From NCBI RefSeq assembly GCF_000427405.1, contig NZ_KE386491.1, forward strand, positions 851,001 through 915,000: 64,000 nucleotides of DNA, written 5' to 3'. Shown here piece after piece: positions 37,628 to 45,947 of the stretch. The stretch comes from Flectobacillus major DSM 103. GTDB lineage: Bacteria; Bacteroidota; Bacteroidia; Cytophagales; Spirosomataceae. The position numbers were made by a program, and so were the translations under genes. The notes beneath the pieces were generated by a model. That model worked only from the letters and a program-made list of their open reading frames with translations, was not told where the DNA came from and ran no database searches. Each line of letters starts with the position of its first letter. Positions within the stretch are counted from its first letter, which is position 1.

Positions 37628-38347
37628 ATGTTTCAAATCTTTCAAAAAGAAGTAAATTCATTTTTAAGTTCCCTAATTGGTTATATCGTAATTGGGGTAT
37701 TTTTAACAGCCACAGGACTATTTGTTTGGCTTTTCAAAGACAATATTCTTGATTTTGGTTATGCCGACCTAACTTCTTTTTTTCAAGTAGCACCTTTTGT
37801 CTTCTTGTTTTTGATTCCTGCTATTACGATGAAAGCCTTTTCGGAGGAAGTAAAAAGCGGAACAATCGAATTGTTATTTACCAAACCTATTTCTCGATGG
37901 GAAATAATTTTGGGTAAATACTTGGCCAGTTGTTATTTAATTCTTTTGGCTTTGTTACCTACATTGCTCTATTATTATTCGGTGTACCAGTTAGGAAACC
38001 CACAAGGAAATATTGATTCTGCGGCTGTTTTTAGCTCTTATTTGGGGCTATTGTTTTTAGGTTGTGTATTTGCCGCTCTTGGCATATTTTCGTCGTCCTT
38101 GACCGACAATCAGGTTACAGCTTTTGTATTGGGTTTTGTATTGTGCTTAGTGTTGTATTATGGAATAGGGCGATTGTCGGAGTTATCTTTTTTGGGGGCA
38201 TCGGGTTATATTGTAGCTCAATTAGGGCTCGATTACCAATATGATGCTCTTAGCCGTGGCTTGATAGATTCTCGCAATGTTTTGTATTTTTTGTCTGTAA
38301 TAGCGATTGCCTTATGGGCAACAAAATTGAAAATAAGTGCTATTTAA
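37628..38347 (+). CDS. gldF: Gliding motility-type ABC transporter permease GldF
   Basis: A 239-aa ABC-2 type permease with six hydrophobic segments. MFQIFQKEVNSFLSSLIGYIV, the EVKSGTIELLFTKPISRWEIILGKYLA segment and a C-terminal SRGLIDSRNVLYFLS match GldF, which acts with GldG and the ATPase GldA in gliding bacteria. The ATG at 37628 gives the usual length of about 240. An upstream frame to 37565 adds 21 unconserved residues. GldG normally follows gldF, but here a minus-strand gene comes next. Confidence 0.88.
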   Translation: MFQIFQKEVNSFLSSLIGYIVIGVFLTATGLFVWLFKDNILDFGYADLTSFFQVAPFVFLFLIPAITMKAFSEEVKSGTIELLFTKPISRWEIILGKYLASCYLILLALLPTLLYYYSVYQLGNPQGNIDSAAVFSSYLGLLFLGCVFAALGIFSSSLTDNQVTAFVLGFVLCLVLYYGIGRLSELSFLGASGYIVAQLGLDYQYDALSRGLIDSRNVLYFLSVIAIALWATKLKISAI

Positions 38348-38457
38348 GAAGAGAGATTCGTCCTCTACGAAAGTGTAGATATAATAAGCGTATGGTTGGC
38401 CTTATGCTTTGTGTCGCATAATTGGTACAAGTTCTGATTTTACAATTCTTTATGTTA

Positions 38458-38492
38458 TAAAAAAATAGTGAGCAAGTTTAGTTGCCCACTAT
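38458..38492 (-). terminator. Terminator of the DUF4920 gene
   Basis: On the minus strand ATAGTGGGCAA pairs with TTGCTCACTAT (one mismatch, loop of about 6), followed by a run of seven T. It begins 14 bases past the DUF4920 stop. Confidence 0.75.
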
Positions 38493-38505
38493 CAATACTT
38501 TGCTG

Positions 38506-38949
38506 TTATTTTATAATTACGCCATTGGCAACAAACGATACTGCTTTTTCTGGCTCAGTGATTTGGGCAATTTCATCTTTGCTTTTTCCAGCATCTTCTG
38601 CATAATGCTTGAGTTCGTCTACTGGAGTTGTTTTTACTTTAGCAATACCCTCAAATACCACTGTTTTTCCTGCAATATCTTTAGGTACAAAGAAACCATA
38701 ATCTTTGAAGGTAACACGCATCGTTTGGCCGTCGTCTAGTTTTACTTTCATCCAACAACCTTTTACTTTACAAACAGATTCTACAACACCCGAAACTTTG
38801 GCCTTTACTTCTTCTTTCTTATCCATTTTTTGGATAAGTTCAGTAGCTGAGATAGCTCCTTTTTCAGAGATTTTTGCTCCAAATTTATTTTGTGCTTGTA
38901 CGGTGTGCAACCCCAATGCCAATACCGCTACTAGAAATACTCTTTTCAT
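38506..38949 (-). CDS. DUF4920 family exported protein
   Basis: A 147-aa periplasmic protein with a signal peptide (1-19, ending VQAQ). The mature part has KVSGVVESVCKVKGCWMKVKLDDGQTMRVTFKDYGFFVPKD, with two Cys spaced C-x4-C and an OB-like strand pattern. This matches DUF4920. The Cys pair may bind a metal or form a disulfide, which is an inference. It converges with gldF and is followed by a good terminator. Confidence 0.82.
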   Translation of the reverse strand: MKRVFLVAVLALGLHTVQAQNKFGAKISEKGAISATELIQKMDKKEEVKAKVSGVVESVCKVKGCWMKVKLDDGQTMRVTFKDYGFFVPKDIAGKTVVFEGIAKVKTTPVDELKHYAEDAGKSKDEIAQITEPEKAVSFVANGVIIK

Positions 38950-39119
38950 ACTCGGTTTATTTGTTGATTAATAAGTGATTACTTTTGTAAAGATACGGAA
39001 TAGAGCAAAGAAGGGCAAAGAAGAAATACGTTAAAATAACAATTGGATATTTTGATACAAAGAAATTATAGCCCCAAGGATACAGAAGGGTATTTTTATG
39101 AAACACAAAAGAGATACGC

Positions 39120-39737
39120 TTATTTGAATGATTGAATATTATAGATATTATGGCAAAATTCGTACTCGTTGGGCTGGTTTGAGCAAATGAATAACATTCT
39201 GTTTTGGGCGTATTTTTGTACGTTTTCGATATACCAGTTTGTTGCTTTCAAGTCGAGGTTGGATGAAGGCTCATCGAGCATCAAAATAGCGGTATCAGAC
39301 AAAAATGCCAATCCCAACTTAACACGTTGTTTCATACCCGAAGAAAAGTGTTTGATTGCCTTGTTTTTGGCTTGAGGAAGCTCAATAAAGTCAATAAAGT
39401 CGCTAATAGATAAATGATTAATAAGAGGCTTGAATTGTACATGAAATGCCAATAATTCGGACAGCGTAAACTCCTCGATAAGTTCTAAATAAGGAGCTGC
39501 AATCACAATGTGTTTGTAAAACTCTTCAGCACTGATAATTACATCGTTTTTTTGGTAAATCAATTTTCCTTCCGACTGCGGTATAAACCCTGAAAGTATT
39601 TGTAAAAGAGTAGATTTGCCGCTACCGTTTGCTCCTGTAAAAGTATAGGATACCCCTTGCTGGAATGTTAAATTAACAGCTTTGAAAATCCATTCGTTTC
39701 TAAACTTTTTTCCAAGGTTTTCAGTGATGATTTGCAT
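39120..39737 (-). CDS. ABC transporter ATP-binding protein with altered Q- and H-loops
   Basis: A 205-aa single ATPase domain. Walker A is GANGSGKST (35-43), the signature is HFSSGMKQR (130-138), Walker B is AILMLDEPSSNLD (150-162). The Q-loop position reads AAPYLEL (80-86) without Gln. The switch His is replaced by Asn187 in ICSNQP. It is short for an ABC importer ATPase and no permease is adjacent. It lies 212 bases downstream of lpxA on the same strand. Partners could be permeases encoded elsewhere. A link with GldF, 770 bases away on the other strand, is only speculation. Confidence 0.82.
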   Translation of the reverse strand: MQIITENLGKKFRNEWIFKAVNLTFQQGVSYTFTGANGSGKSTLLQILSGFIPQSEGKLIYQKNDVIISAEEFYKHIVIAAPYLELIEEFTLSELLAFHVQFKPLINHLSISDFIDFIELPQAKNKAIKHFSSGMKQRVKLGLAFLSDTAILMLDEPSSNLDLKATNWYIENVQKYAQNRMLFICSNQPNEYEFCHNIYNIQSFK

Positions 39738-39949
39738 ATATAAAAGAAGTAAGACAGAATCGAGTTCTGTCTTACATTAACTTACCAAAATATCTATTAT
39801 TGACAAAAATTGAGCTGTAAGATAAACTAACGCATTTGTAACAAATTGTACATAAGGGTATTATGGCAGTTTATTGGGTATTCAATAACGCATCTATTTA
39901 TAAATTATAGTACTTTTTTTGTCAGTTGGCAATACTTTTTGAATGATTG

Positions 39950-40732
39950 CTAGTTACCTGTAGGGCCTTTAAAAATTCCTCTTTCAGAGGTTCTAATAAA
40001 GTTGATGATTTCGTCTCTTTCAGGAGTAGCTTCTAATTCTTGTTCAATTTGTACAAGAGCATCGGAATTGTTGAGGCCACGCAAGAAAATAAAACGATAA
40101 GCATCTTGAATAAGAGCAATCTGTTGGTCGTTAAATCCACTTCTACGAAGGCCAATAGAGTTTACACCAACATACGAAAGCGGTTCACGTGCCGATTTGG
40201 TATAAGGTGGTACATCTTTACGAATGAGCGAGCCTCCAGAAATCATGACATGCTTACCAATTTTCACAAATTGATGAATAGCACATGCTCCTCCTATTCG
40301 GGCAGCTTCTCCGATTTCTACGTGTCCAGCTACTTGTACACTATTGGCAATAATACAATTGTCGCCAATGACACAGTCATGAGCAACGTGTACGTATGCC
40401 ATTAGAAGGCAGTTTTTGCCAACTTCTGTTTTGTATTTTTCTTTTGTACCACGATTTACGGTTACACATTCACGGATGGTAGTGTTATCGCCAATAATGG
40501 TAATGGTGTCTTCACCATCAAATTTGAGGTCTTGCGGAATCGCAGAGATTACAGCTCCAGGGAAAATACGACAGTTTTTACCGATTCTTGCTCCAGGGAA
40601 AATAGTCACATTAGAACCAATCCAACTTCCTTCTCCAATTTCGACATCTTGGTAAATCGTCGAGAAAGGTTCTATCACAACATTGTGTGCGAGTTTGGCT
40701 TCTGGATGTATATATGCTAACGGTTGTGTCAT
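39950..40732 (-). CDS. lpxA: Acyl-ACP-UDP-N-acetylglucosamine O-acyltransferase
   Basis: A 260-aa left-handed beta-helix enzyme performing the first step of lipid A synthesis, adding a 3-hydroxyacyl chain to UDP-GlcNAc. Hexapeptide repeats fill residues 5-190 (VVIEPFSTIYQDVEIGEG and following). The catalytic His is in YVHVAHDC. A helical C-terminal part follows (about 195-260). Order lpxD, lpxC-fabZ, lpxA on one strand suggests a shared transcript. A gap of 164 bases to lpxC-fabZ leaves room for a second promoter. Confidence 0.96.
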   Translation of the reverse strand: MTQPLAYIHPEAKLAHNVVIEPFSTIYQDVEIGEGSWIGSNVTIFPGARIGKNCRIFPGAVISAIPQDLKFDGEDTITIIGDNTTIRECVTVNRGTKEKYKTEVGKNCLLMAYVHVAHDCVIGDNCIIANSVQVAGHVEIGEAARIGGACAIHQFVKIGKHVMISGGSLIRKDVPPYTKSAREPLSYVGVNSIGLRRSGFNDQQIALIQDAYRFIFLRGLNNSDALVQIEQELEATPERDEIINFIRTSERGIFKGPTGN

Positions 40733-40896
40733 GGTATTGTTTTCAGATAATTACCTAGCTATGATTTGTGTTTGATTAGGTTTTACGATAATTAAAAATG
40801 CCAAACTTTTGACAAATATATAGGCTCAGTAATTATTAAATATTCTTTTCATTGAGAGTAAAAAGAAAGCTAAAGAGAAAATAGATTTGTCTCTGA

Positions 40897-42291
40897 CTAG
40901 CTTTTGCGTACAAGACTGGCAGTCATATCAGCTTCACAGACAATTTGACCTGCCACGTATGCTGTTCCGTGCATTTTAGCAATACCTCTTCTAATAGGAG
41001 CAAGGAGTGTGCATTTGAATATAACGGTATCTCCAGGGATTACACTTTTGCGGAATCTACAGTTTTCGATAGCCACCAGATAAGGCCAGTAGTTTTCGGG
41101 GTCGGGTACTGAGCTAAGTACCAAGATACCACCTGTTTGAGCCATAGCTTCTACTTGCATTACTCCAGGCATTACAGGGTTGTTGGGGAAGTGTCCCATG
41201 AAGTAGTTTTCGTTCATGGTAACTTGTTTGATACCAACAACACTTTCATCGTCTAAGTAGATAATTTTATCTACCATTTGGAACGGGTAACGGTGTGGTA
41301 GCAATTGGTAAATACGTTCGTGCGTAAAAATAGGAGGTTGTTTTGGGTCGTATTTTGGCACTTGGTTTTTGTCGGCTTCAAGCATCAATTTTTTGATTTT
41401 TTTAGCCAGAGCAACGTTGGCTGCGTGTCCTGGGCGTGCTGCCAAGATTTGTGCTTTAATTGGACGGCCTACCAATGCCAAATCGCCTACCATATCCAAC
41501 AACTTATGGCGAGCCATTTCGTTTTTGTAATGTAAGCTAATATTATTTAGAACACCAATTTCTTTAGAAACGCTTACTTTTGGTTTGCCTAATACCATTG
41601 CAAGATGCTCTAATTCCTCTTCGGTATAGTCACGGTCGGCAATAACTACGGCATTTGACAAGTCACCACCTTTGATAAGGCCAGCTTTATAAAGTGCTTC
41701 TAGCTCATGTACAAAGCAAAAAGTACGGCATTTGGCAAAATCCTCGTTGAATTGTTCGATATTCGTTAAGTTGGCATGTTGACTACTCAAAAACTTTGAG
41801 TTATAATCTACCATTACAGTAAGGCGGTAGTCGCTATGAGGAAGAGCTGCCAATTCAACACCTCTTTCAAGGTCTTTATAACGTACTTCTTCTGTAAGTT
41901 CAAAAAATTTGCGGTGAGCTTCTTGCTCTTCCAAGCCTACATCTAACAAAGCTTCTACAAACTTGATAGAGCTACCGTCCATAATAGGAGGCTCGGGGCC
42001 ATCTAGCTGAATCAAAATATTGTCTATCTGACAGCCTACCATGGCAGCCAGTACGTGTTCGACGGTATTGATTCTAGCACCATTGTGTTCAATAGTTGTA
42101 CCTCTCGAAATATCAACAACATGATCTACATCGGCATCAGCAATAGGTTGACCAGGTAAATCAACTCTTTGAAATTTGTAACCATGGTTTGGAGGAGCAG
42201 GCAAAAAAGTCATGGTTGACTGCACTCCTGTATGTAACCCAACGCCTGACAACGTTACTGACTTTTTGATAGTGTGTTGTTTATTGTTCAT
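40897..42291 (-). CDS. lpxC-fabZ: Bifunctional LpxC-FabZ (UDP-3-O-acyl-GlcNAc deacetylase / hydroxyacyl-ACP dehydratase)
   Basis: A 464-aa fusion. Residues 1-300 are LpxC, the committed zinc deacetylase of lipid A synthesis, with ligands His79 in NTVEHV and His and Asp in MARHKLLDMVGD. Residues from about 320 are FabZ, with HRYPFQMVDKI and the active-site His in GHFPNNPVMPGVMQVEAMAQ, which dehydrates 3-hydroxyacyl-ACP. The fusion links the two pathways that compete for hydroxyacyl-ACP and is a known trait of Bacteroidota. It lies 56 bases downstream of lpxD. Confidence 0.97.
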   Translation of the reverse strand: MNNKQHTIKKSVTLSGVGLHTGVQSTMTFLPAPPNHGYKFQRVDLPGQPIADADVDHVVDISRGTTIEHNGARINTVEHVLAAMVGCQIDNILIQLDGPEPPIMDGSSIKFVEALLDVGLEEQEAHRKFFELTEEVRYKDLERGVELAALPHSDYRLTVMVDYNSKFLSSQHANLTNIEQFNEDFAKCRTFCFVHELEALYKAGLIKGGDLSNAVVIADRDYTEEELEHLAMVLGKPKVSVSKEIGVLNNISLHYKNEMARHKLLDMVGDLALVGRPIKAQILAARPGHAANVALAKKIKKLMLEADKNQVPKYDPKQPPIFTHERIYQLLPHRYPFQMVDKIIYLDDESVVGIKQVTMNENYFMGHFPNNPVMPGVMQVEAMAQTGGILVLSSVPDPENYWPYLVAIENCRFRKSVIPGDTVIFKCTLLAPIRRGIAKMHGTAYVAGQIVCEADMTASLVRKS

Positions 42292-42347
42292 GTTTATCTT
42301 TGGCGAGCCTATTGCTCATTTTGGAGTTTTGTAAAAAACTCGTCAAT

Positions 42348-43373
42348 CTACTTCAATTTGTTTTCGAGTTCTCTCAAGCGTTGTTCTAAAGCGGGAAGCT
42401 TTCTATACACTACCTGAGATCTGAGATTTTCTGTATTTTCCATGGCAGGCGAACCGCTTAGGATAAGCCCTTCTTTTTTGATATTTTTTGAAATACCCGA
42501 TTGAGCAGTAATAATGGTGCGATTGGTGATGTGAAGGTGTCCTGCAATACCCACTTGGCCGCCAAGCATACAGCTGTCGCCTACTTTACTAGAGCCCGAA
42601 ATACCCGTCAAAGCAGCGATTACGGTATTTTTGCCAATTTCTACATTGTGGGCAATCTGGACGAGGTTGTCGATTTTGGCCCCGTTTCTAATAATAGTAG
42701 AGCCCATTGTGGCACAGTCTACACAGGTGTTTGCCCCAATACTGACATGGTCTTCGACAATAACGTTGCCCAGTTGTGGAATTGTTTTGTAAGTGCCATC
42801 GGCCTGCGGAGCAAACCCAAAACCATCCGAGCCAATTACTGCATTGGCATGAATGGTACAGTTACTTCCAATCACACAGTTGGAGTACACCTTTACCCCA
42901 GCGTATAGCGTAGTATTATCGCCAACAGTTACATTGTCGCCAAGGCTTACTTGCGGGTAGATTTTAACATTTTTCCCAATCGTACATCCTTTACCGATAT
43001 AAGCAAATGCTCCTATGTAAATATCGTCGCCCAAAGTAGTGTTTTCGCCAACAAAACTAGGTTGTTCAATCCCTTTTTTGCTATCGGACAAAATCTTTTG
43101 GTACTCTTGCAATAATGTAGTGAAAGCTGAATAAGCATTTTCAACCAAAATCAATGCAGGGGAATAGGACTTTTTGGGTTCAAAGGACTTGTCAACAATT
43201 ACGGCTGATGCCTTTGTTGTGTACAGGTATTGCTCATATTTTAAATTAGCTAAAAATGAGATTGTACCTTCAGTTCCTTCTTCAATTTTGGCTAACTGGC
43301 TTACTTTAAGGGTTTTGTCTCCCCTTACTTCGCCATTTAGCATAAAAGCAATTTGTTCAACGGTAAATTCCAT
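42348..43373 (-). CDS. lpxD: UDP-3-O-(3-hydroxyacyl)glucosamine N-acyltransferase
   Basis: A 341-aa enzyme for the third step of lipid A synthesis. It has an N-terminal uridine-binding domain (1-100, FTVEQIAFMLNGEVRGD), a left-handed beta-helix of hexapeptide repeats (about 100-300), a catalytic His in LVQIAHNVEIG and a C-terminal helix (EQRLRELENKL). The ATG at 43373 gives the family N-terminus. The longer frame to 43430 adds 19 unlikely residues. It follows the HD-domain gene by 92 bases. Confidence 0.95.
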   Translation of the reverse strand: MEFTVEQIAFMLNGEVRGDKTLKVSQLAKIEEGTEGTISFLANLKYEQYLYTTKASAVIVDKSFEPKKSYSPALILVENAYSAFTTLLQEYQKILSDSKKGIEQPSFVGENTTLGDDIYIGAFAYIGKGCTIGKNVKIYPQVSLGDNVTVGDNTTLYAGVKVYSNCVIGSNCTIHANAVIGSDGFGFAPQADGTYKTIPQLGNVIVEDHVSIGANTCVDCATMGSTIIRNGAKIDNLVQIAHNVEIGKNTVIAALTGISGSSKVGDSCMLGGQVGIAGHLHITNRTIITAQSGISKNIKKEGLILSGSPAMENTENLRSQVVYRKLPALEQRLRELENKLK

Positions 43374-43386
43374 GTAATCAGTTATG

Positions 43387-43467
43387 AGTGGTAAGAAGTA
43401 AGTGGAAAATCGTAAGTATAAAACCCCCAAATGGGAAAAGCATGCCTATCAAAAATCACTTACCACT
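43387..43467. repeat. Short inverted/direct repeat tract between HD gene and lpxD
   Basis: AGTGGTAAG (43387-43395) is the inverse of CTTACCACT (43459-43467, touching the HD gene stop). A related GTAAG/AAGTAAGTGG sequence lies between. It may form a weak stem between the two minus-strand genes. No T-run is present. Confidence 0.4.
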
Positions 43468-44704
43468 ATTTCGACTGCAAATATACATTCTTTGCCCAAC
43501 ATATATAATATTTTTTGACGATGTTGCTCAAGGCTTTTATTGTGGGTAAATCAGAAGCCTCGGCAATATCGAGTACACCTCTGTCTTTTGTTAAAATGTT
43601 AATGTTTTGTTTTTCAGATAAGTAGGCTGCATTGGTAATATGCCCCTGAATCATCAAATAGGGGAGGTCTTCGGGGTGTACATTTTCTTTACTTAATAAA
43701 TCAATTTGAATTTTTTCAAGATAGGATGATGGTATTGGCTCATCTGAGAGGATGATTTTATAAAGTTTTCGATCCAGTAACATTTTACTGATTCCTGAAA
43801 GAAGCTTGTCGGGATGTTTTGCCCAAACCTTAATACAGCCCCAAACGTCTGTGTCGTCCATTTCGGTAAATGCTTCTAATATATTTCTGTTGGCTTTGAA
43901 TTGTTCCAGTGAAATATTTTCTTGTAGAAAAATACCAAAAGCTGGGGTCGAAAAAACATAATGCCCTGCTTTGATAAGCTCTTTGGCTCGTTTAATCACT
44001 TGAATAAGCATAGTTTCGGCACAAATACAGGTTTTGTGGAGGTACACTTGCCAATACATAAGCCTACGTGCCGTAAGGAAGTTTTCGATAGAATAAATCC
44101 CTTTTTGCTCTACAACGAGCTGATTGTCGACGACATTAAGCATTTTCAAAATACGGTCGGCACCAATAAAGCCTTCTCGAACTCCTGTGAAAAAACTATC
44201 TCTGTTAAGGTAATCCATGCGGTCGACATCTAGCTGGCTCGAAATAAGCTGATGAAAAAAATGTCTAGCATAACGCCCCGTAAACATATCAATAGCCAAG
44301 CTCAAAGCCCCTTTGAATTGGCGGTTGAGTTCTTCCATCAACAACAATGAAATTTCTTCGTGAGGAACATGGCTCAAAATGGTGTTTTCAAGGACATGTG
44401 AAAAAGGCCCATGTCCAATATCATGGAGTAAAATCGCAATTTGCCCTGCCTCAAACTCTTCATCAGATATATCATGTCCTTTGTATTTGAGGGCATTTAG
44501 AGCTTCCTGCATAAGGTGCATAGCACCCAAAGCATGATGAAAACGGGTATGTAATGCACCTGGATATACATAATCGGCAGTACCCAGTTGTTTGATTCTA
44601 CGAAGTCGCTGATAGTAAGGATGTTCTATAAGGTCGAAAATAAGCGGTGTAGTAATATTGATAAATCCATAAACGGGGTCGTTGACGATTTTACGTTTAT
44701 TCAT
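43466..44704 (-). CDS. HD-domain phosphohydrolase (dGTPase-like/SAMHD1-like group)
   Basis: A 412-aa protein. The HD motif ligands are visible: HTRFHHALGAMHL supplies the first His, LLHDIGHGPFSH the HD pair and a further His, and SSQLDVDRMDYLNRD the late Asp region. The hallmark RRIKQLGTADYVYPGA precedes them, as in dNTP triphosphohydrolase-like HD proteins. Length and motif order fit this group, which is regularly found beside lpxD in Bacteroidota. The substrate is probably a (d)NTP, by family analogy. Confidence 0.88.
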   Translation of the reverse strand: MNKRKIVNDPVYGFINITTPLIFDLIEHPYYQRLRRIKQLGTADYVYPGALHTRFHHALGAMHLMQEALNALKYKGHDISDEEFEAGQIAILLHDIGHGPFSHVLENTILSHVPHEEISLLLMEELNRQFKGALSLAIDMFTGRYARHFFHQLISSQLDVDRMDYLNRDSFFTGVREGFIGADRILKMLNVVDNQLVVEQKGIYSIENFLTARRLMYWQVYLHKTCICAETMLIQVIKRAKELIKAGHYVFSTPAFGIFLQENISLEQFKANRNILEAFTEMDDTDVWGCIKVWAKHPDKLLSGISKMLLDRKLYKIILSDEPIPSSYLEKIQIDLLSKENVHPEDLPYLMIQGHITNAAYLSEKQNINILTKDRGVLDIAEASDLPTIKALSNIVKKYYICWAKNVYLQSK

Positions 44705-44833
44705 GGTAAATTTTGGATTAATTGAGTGTTTAAAGCGCGAAAATAGGTTTTTGGTTAGTGCCTGAAAATTACAGTTTTATCTCGTCAAAAACACGTAAAA
44801 GCTATATTTTTACCTTAAATTTAAGATAAATGC

Positions 44834-44864
44834 TTGCAATTTAATAAGCATTTTTGTAATTTTG
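44834..44864 (+). promoter_or_regulatory. Probable promoter of the tRNA gene
   Basis: TTG (44834-44836), a 20-base spacer and TAATTTTG (44857-44864) form a complete Bacteroidota -33/-7 promoter. Initiation about 6 bases further leaves a leader of roughly 30 bases before the tRNA. Confidence 0.65.
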
Positions 44865-44903
44865 CACCATTACAAAAAAGCAGTAAAAACTGTTTTGCTG
44901 TAG

Positions 44904-44977
44904 GGACTTGTAGCTCAGCTGGTTAGAGCACCTGACTCATAATCAGGGGGTCCATGGTTCGAGCCCATGCTGGTCCA
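44904..44977 (+). tRNA. tRNA with CAU anticodon (elongator Met or Ile2)
   Basis: A 74-base gene folds as a full cloverleaf: acceptor GGACTTG/CTGGTCC (one U-U mismatch at pair 6-67, one G-U), D arm GCTC/GAGC, anticodon arm CCTGA-CTCATAA-TCAGG, variable loop of 5 and T arm CATGG-TTCGAGC-CCATG. The discriminator is A73 and the 3' CCA is not encoded. The anticodon is CAU. The initiator is excluded because it lacks the GGG/CCC anticodon stem. Choosing between elongator Met and lysidine-modified Ile2 is not secure. The C4-G69 pair mildly favours Ile2. Confidence 0.93.
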
Positions 44978-45000
44978 CATAATACAATTTTTAGGTAAAA

Positions 45001-45030
45001 AGCGGTACTTTCAGTATCGCTTTTTTATTT
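45001..45030 (+). terminator. Rho-independent terminator of the tRNA
   Basis: AGCGGTACT-TTC-AGTATCGCT (one G-U pair) is followed by TTTTTATTT. It lies 23 bases after the tRNA. Confidence 0.85.
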
Positions 45031-45742
45031 TATGCCCATGTAATTATTTTTCAATATAATATTTTAGATATTAAGTCGAAAGATTTTGGCTTAGAATATA
45101 ATGCTACCGCTTATTGAAGCGGTTTTAGCTTGGAAAATATGGTTGGCATTTCTGTAACACCGCTCGGAATCGGTACTTATCTTATGAGTATTTTTTTGTT
45201 AGTGGTGGTAGAATTTATTTTATTATCTATCAGGTTTTTAATCAGAGTGCTTTAATAAAAATATAAAAACAATGATACTGATTGATATGGAATCCCTCAA
45301 AATGAAGGTCGTCTACTAGTGGGCTTAACAATATCTAAAATAATGTTTTTAGATAAACCTCTTTTAACCAAGATAAGTTACTGAATATTGATGCTATGAT
45401 AAGAATAGATAAATGCATTCGTGGGACGTTTATTGAATATCGTTAGCTTGAAATCTTGTAGATAAACATATAAATGCTTAAAAATGAGTAAGTTATTGTT
45501 AGGTAATATTCGATTGTCGAATAATGGTATATTGGCAGGGTGTAATAGTAGCATTAGGCAATATGGATACGTGTTTATGGCTTGTGAATAAAATGGATAT
45601 TTCAGGAAAATAAAGTGCTTTGGTGGGTATGGATCAATTGCTGGGAAGCACACGCTAGCTTTTAAATCAGGTATCAGGGTGGAGAATTACTGATAATATG
45701 CTGAGATGGTTTTTAAATCACTTAGCTGTTGTTACGTTTTGC
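45031..45742. other. Intergenic region, about 710 bases, no gene seen
   Basis: AT-rich DNA lies between the tRNA terminator and the terminator of the uptake operon. A minus-strand frame at 45378-45653 (91 aa) is open but has the composition of random AT-rich DNA, no known motif and no ribosome site. Nothing else is recognised. Confidence 0.5.
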
Positions 45743-45800
45743 CCAAACAAAAACCTCCTAATTACTGTGTTTTCACACCCAATCAGGAGGTTTTGTTTGG
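45743..45800 (-). terminator. Terminator of the SusC/SusD uptake operon
   Basis: Outer arms CCAAACAAAAACCTCCT and AGGAGGTTTTGTTTGG pair with one bulged base. An inner TGTG-TTTT-CACA stem extends the hairpin. On the minus strand GGAGG is followed by TTTTTG. It lies about 150 bases beyond the last gene of the operon. Confidence 0.75.
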
Positions 45801-45947
45801 TGAAATCAATATTTATTTAGTAATGTACAAAAGTTGAGCTGTTATATTGTATTTAGAAATATGGTTAAAAGATTGTATCTATCATTTATCAATATGGAAT
45901 AAACCTTATAAAATAAATAGCTGATTTTGTCAATTACTCGTTGATAC

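Noticed and set aside
40897-42291. LpxC-FabZ fusion as a novel gene fusion
   Set aside because: This fusion is well known in Bacteroidota.
44904-44977. Initiator tRNA-fMet
   Set aside because: The anticodon stem lacks the three G-C pairs and the first acceptor pair is a normal G-C.
45378-45653. Minus-strand 91-aa open frame
   Set aside because: Composition is like random AT-rich DNA, with no motif, ribosome site or operon context.
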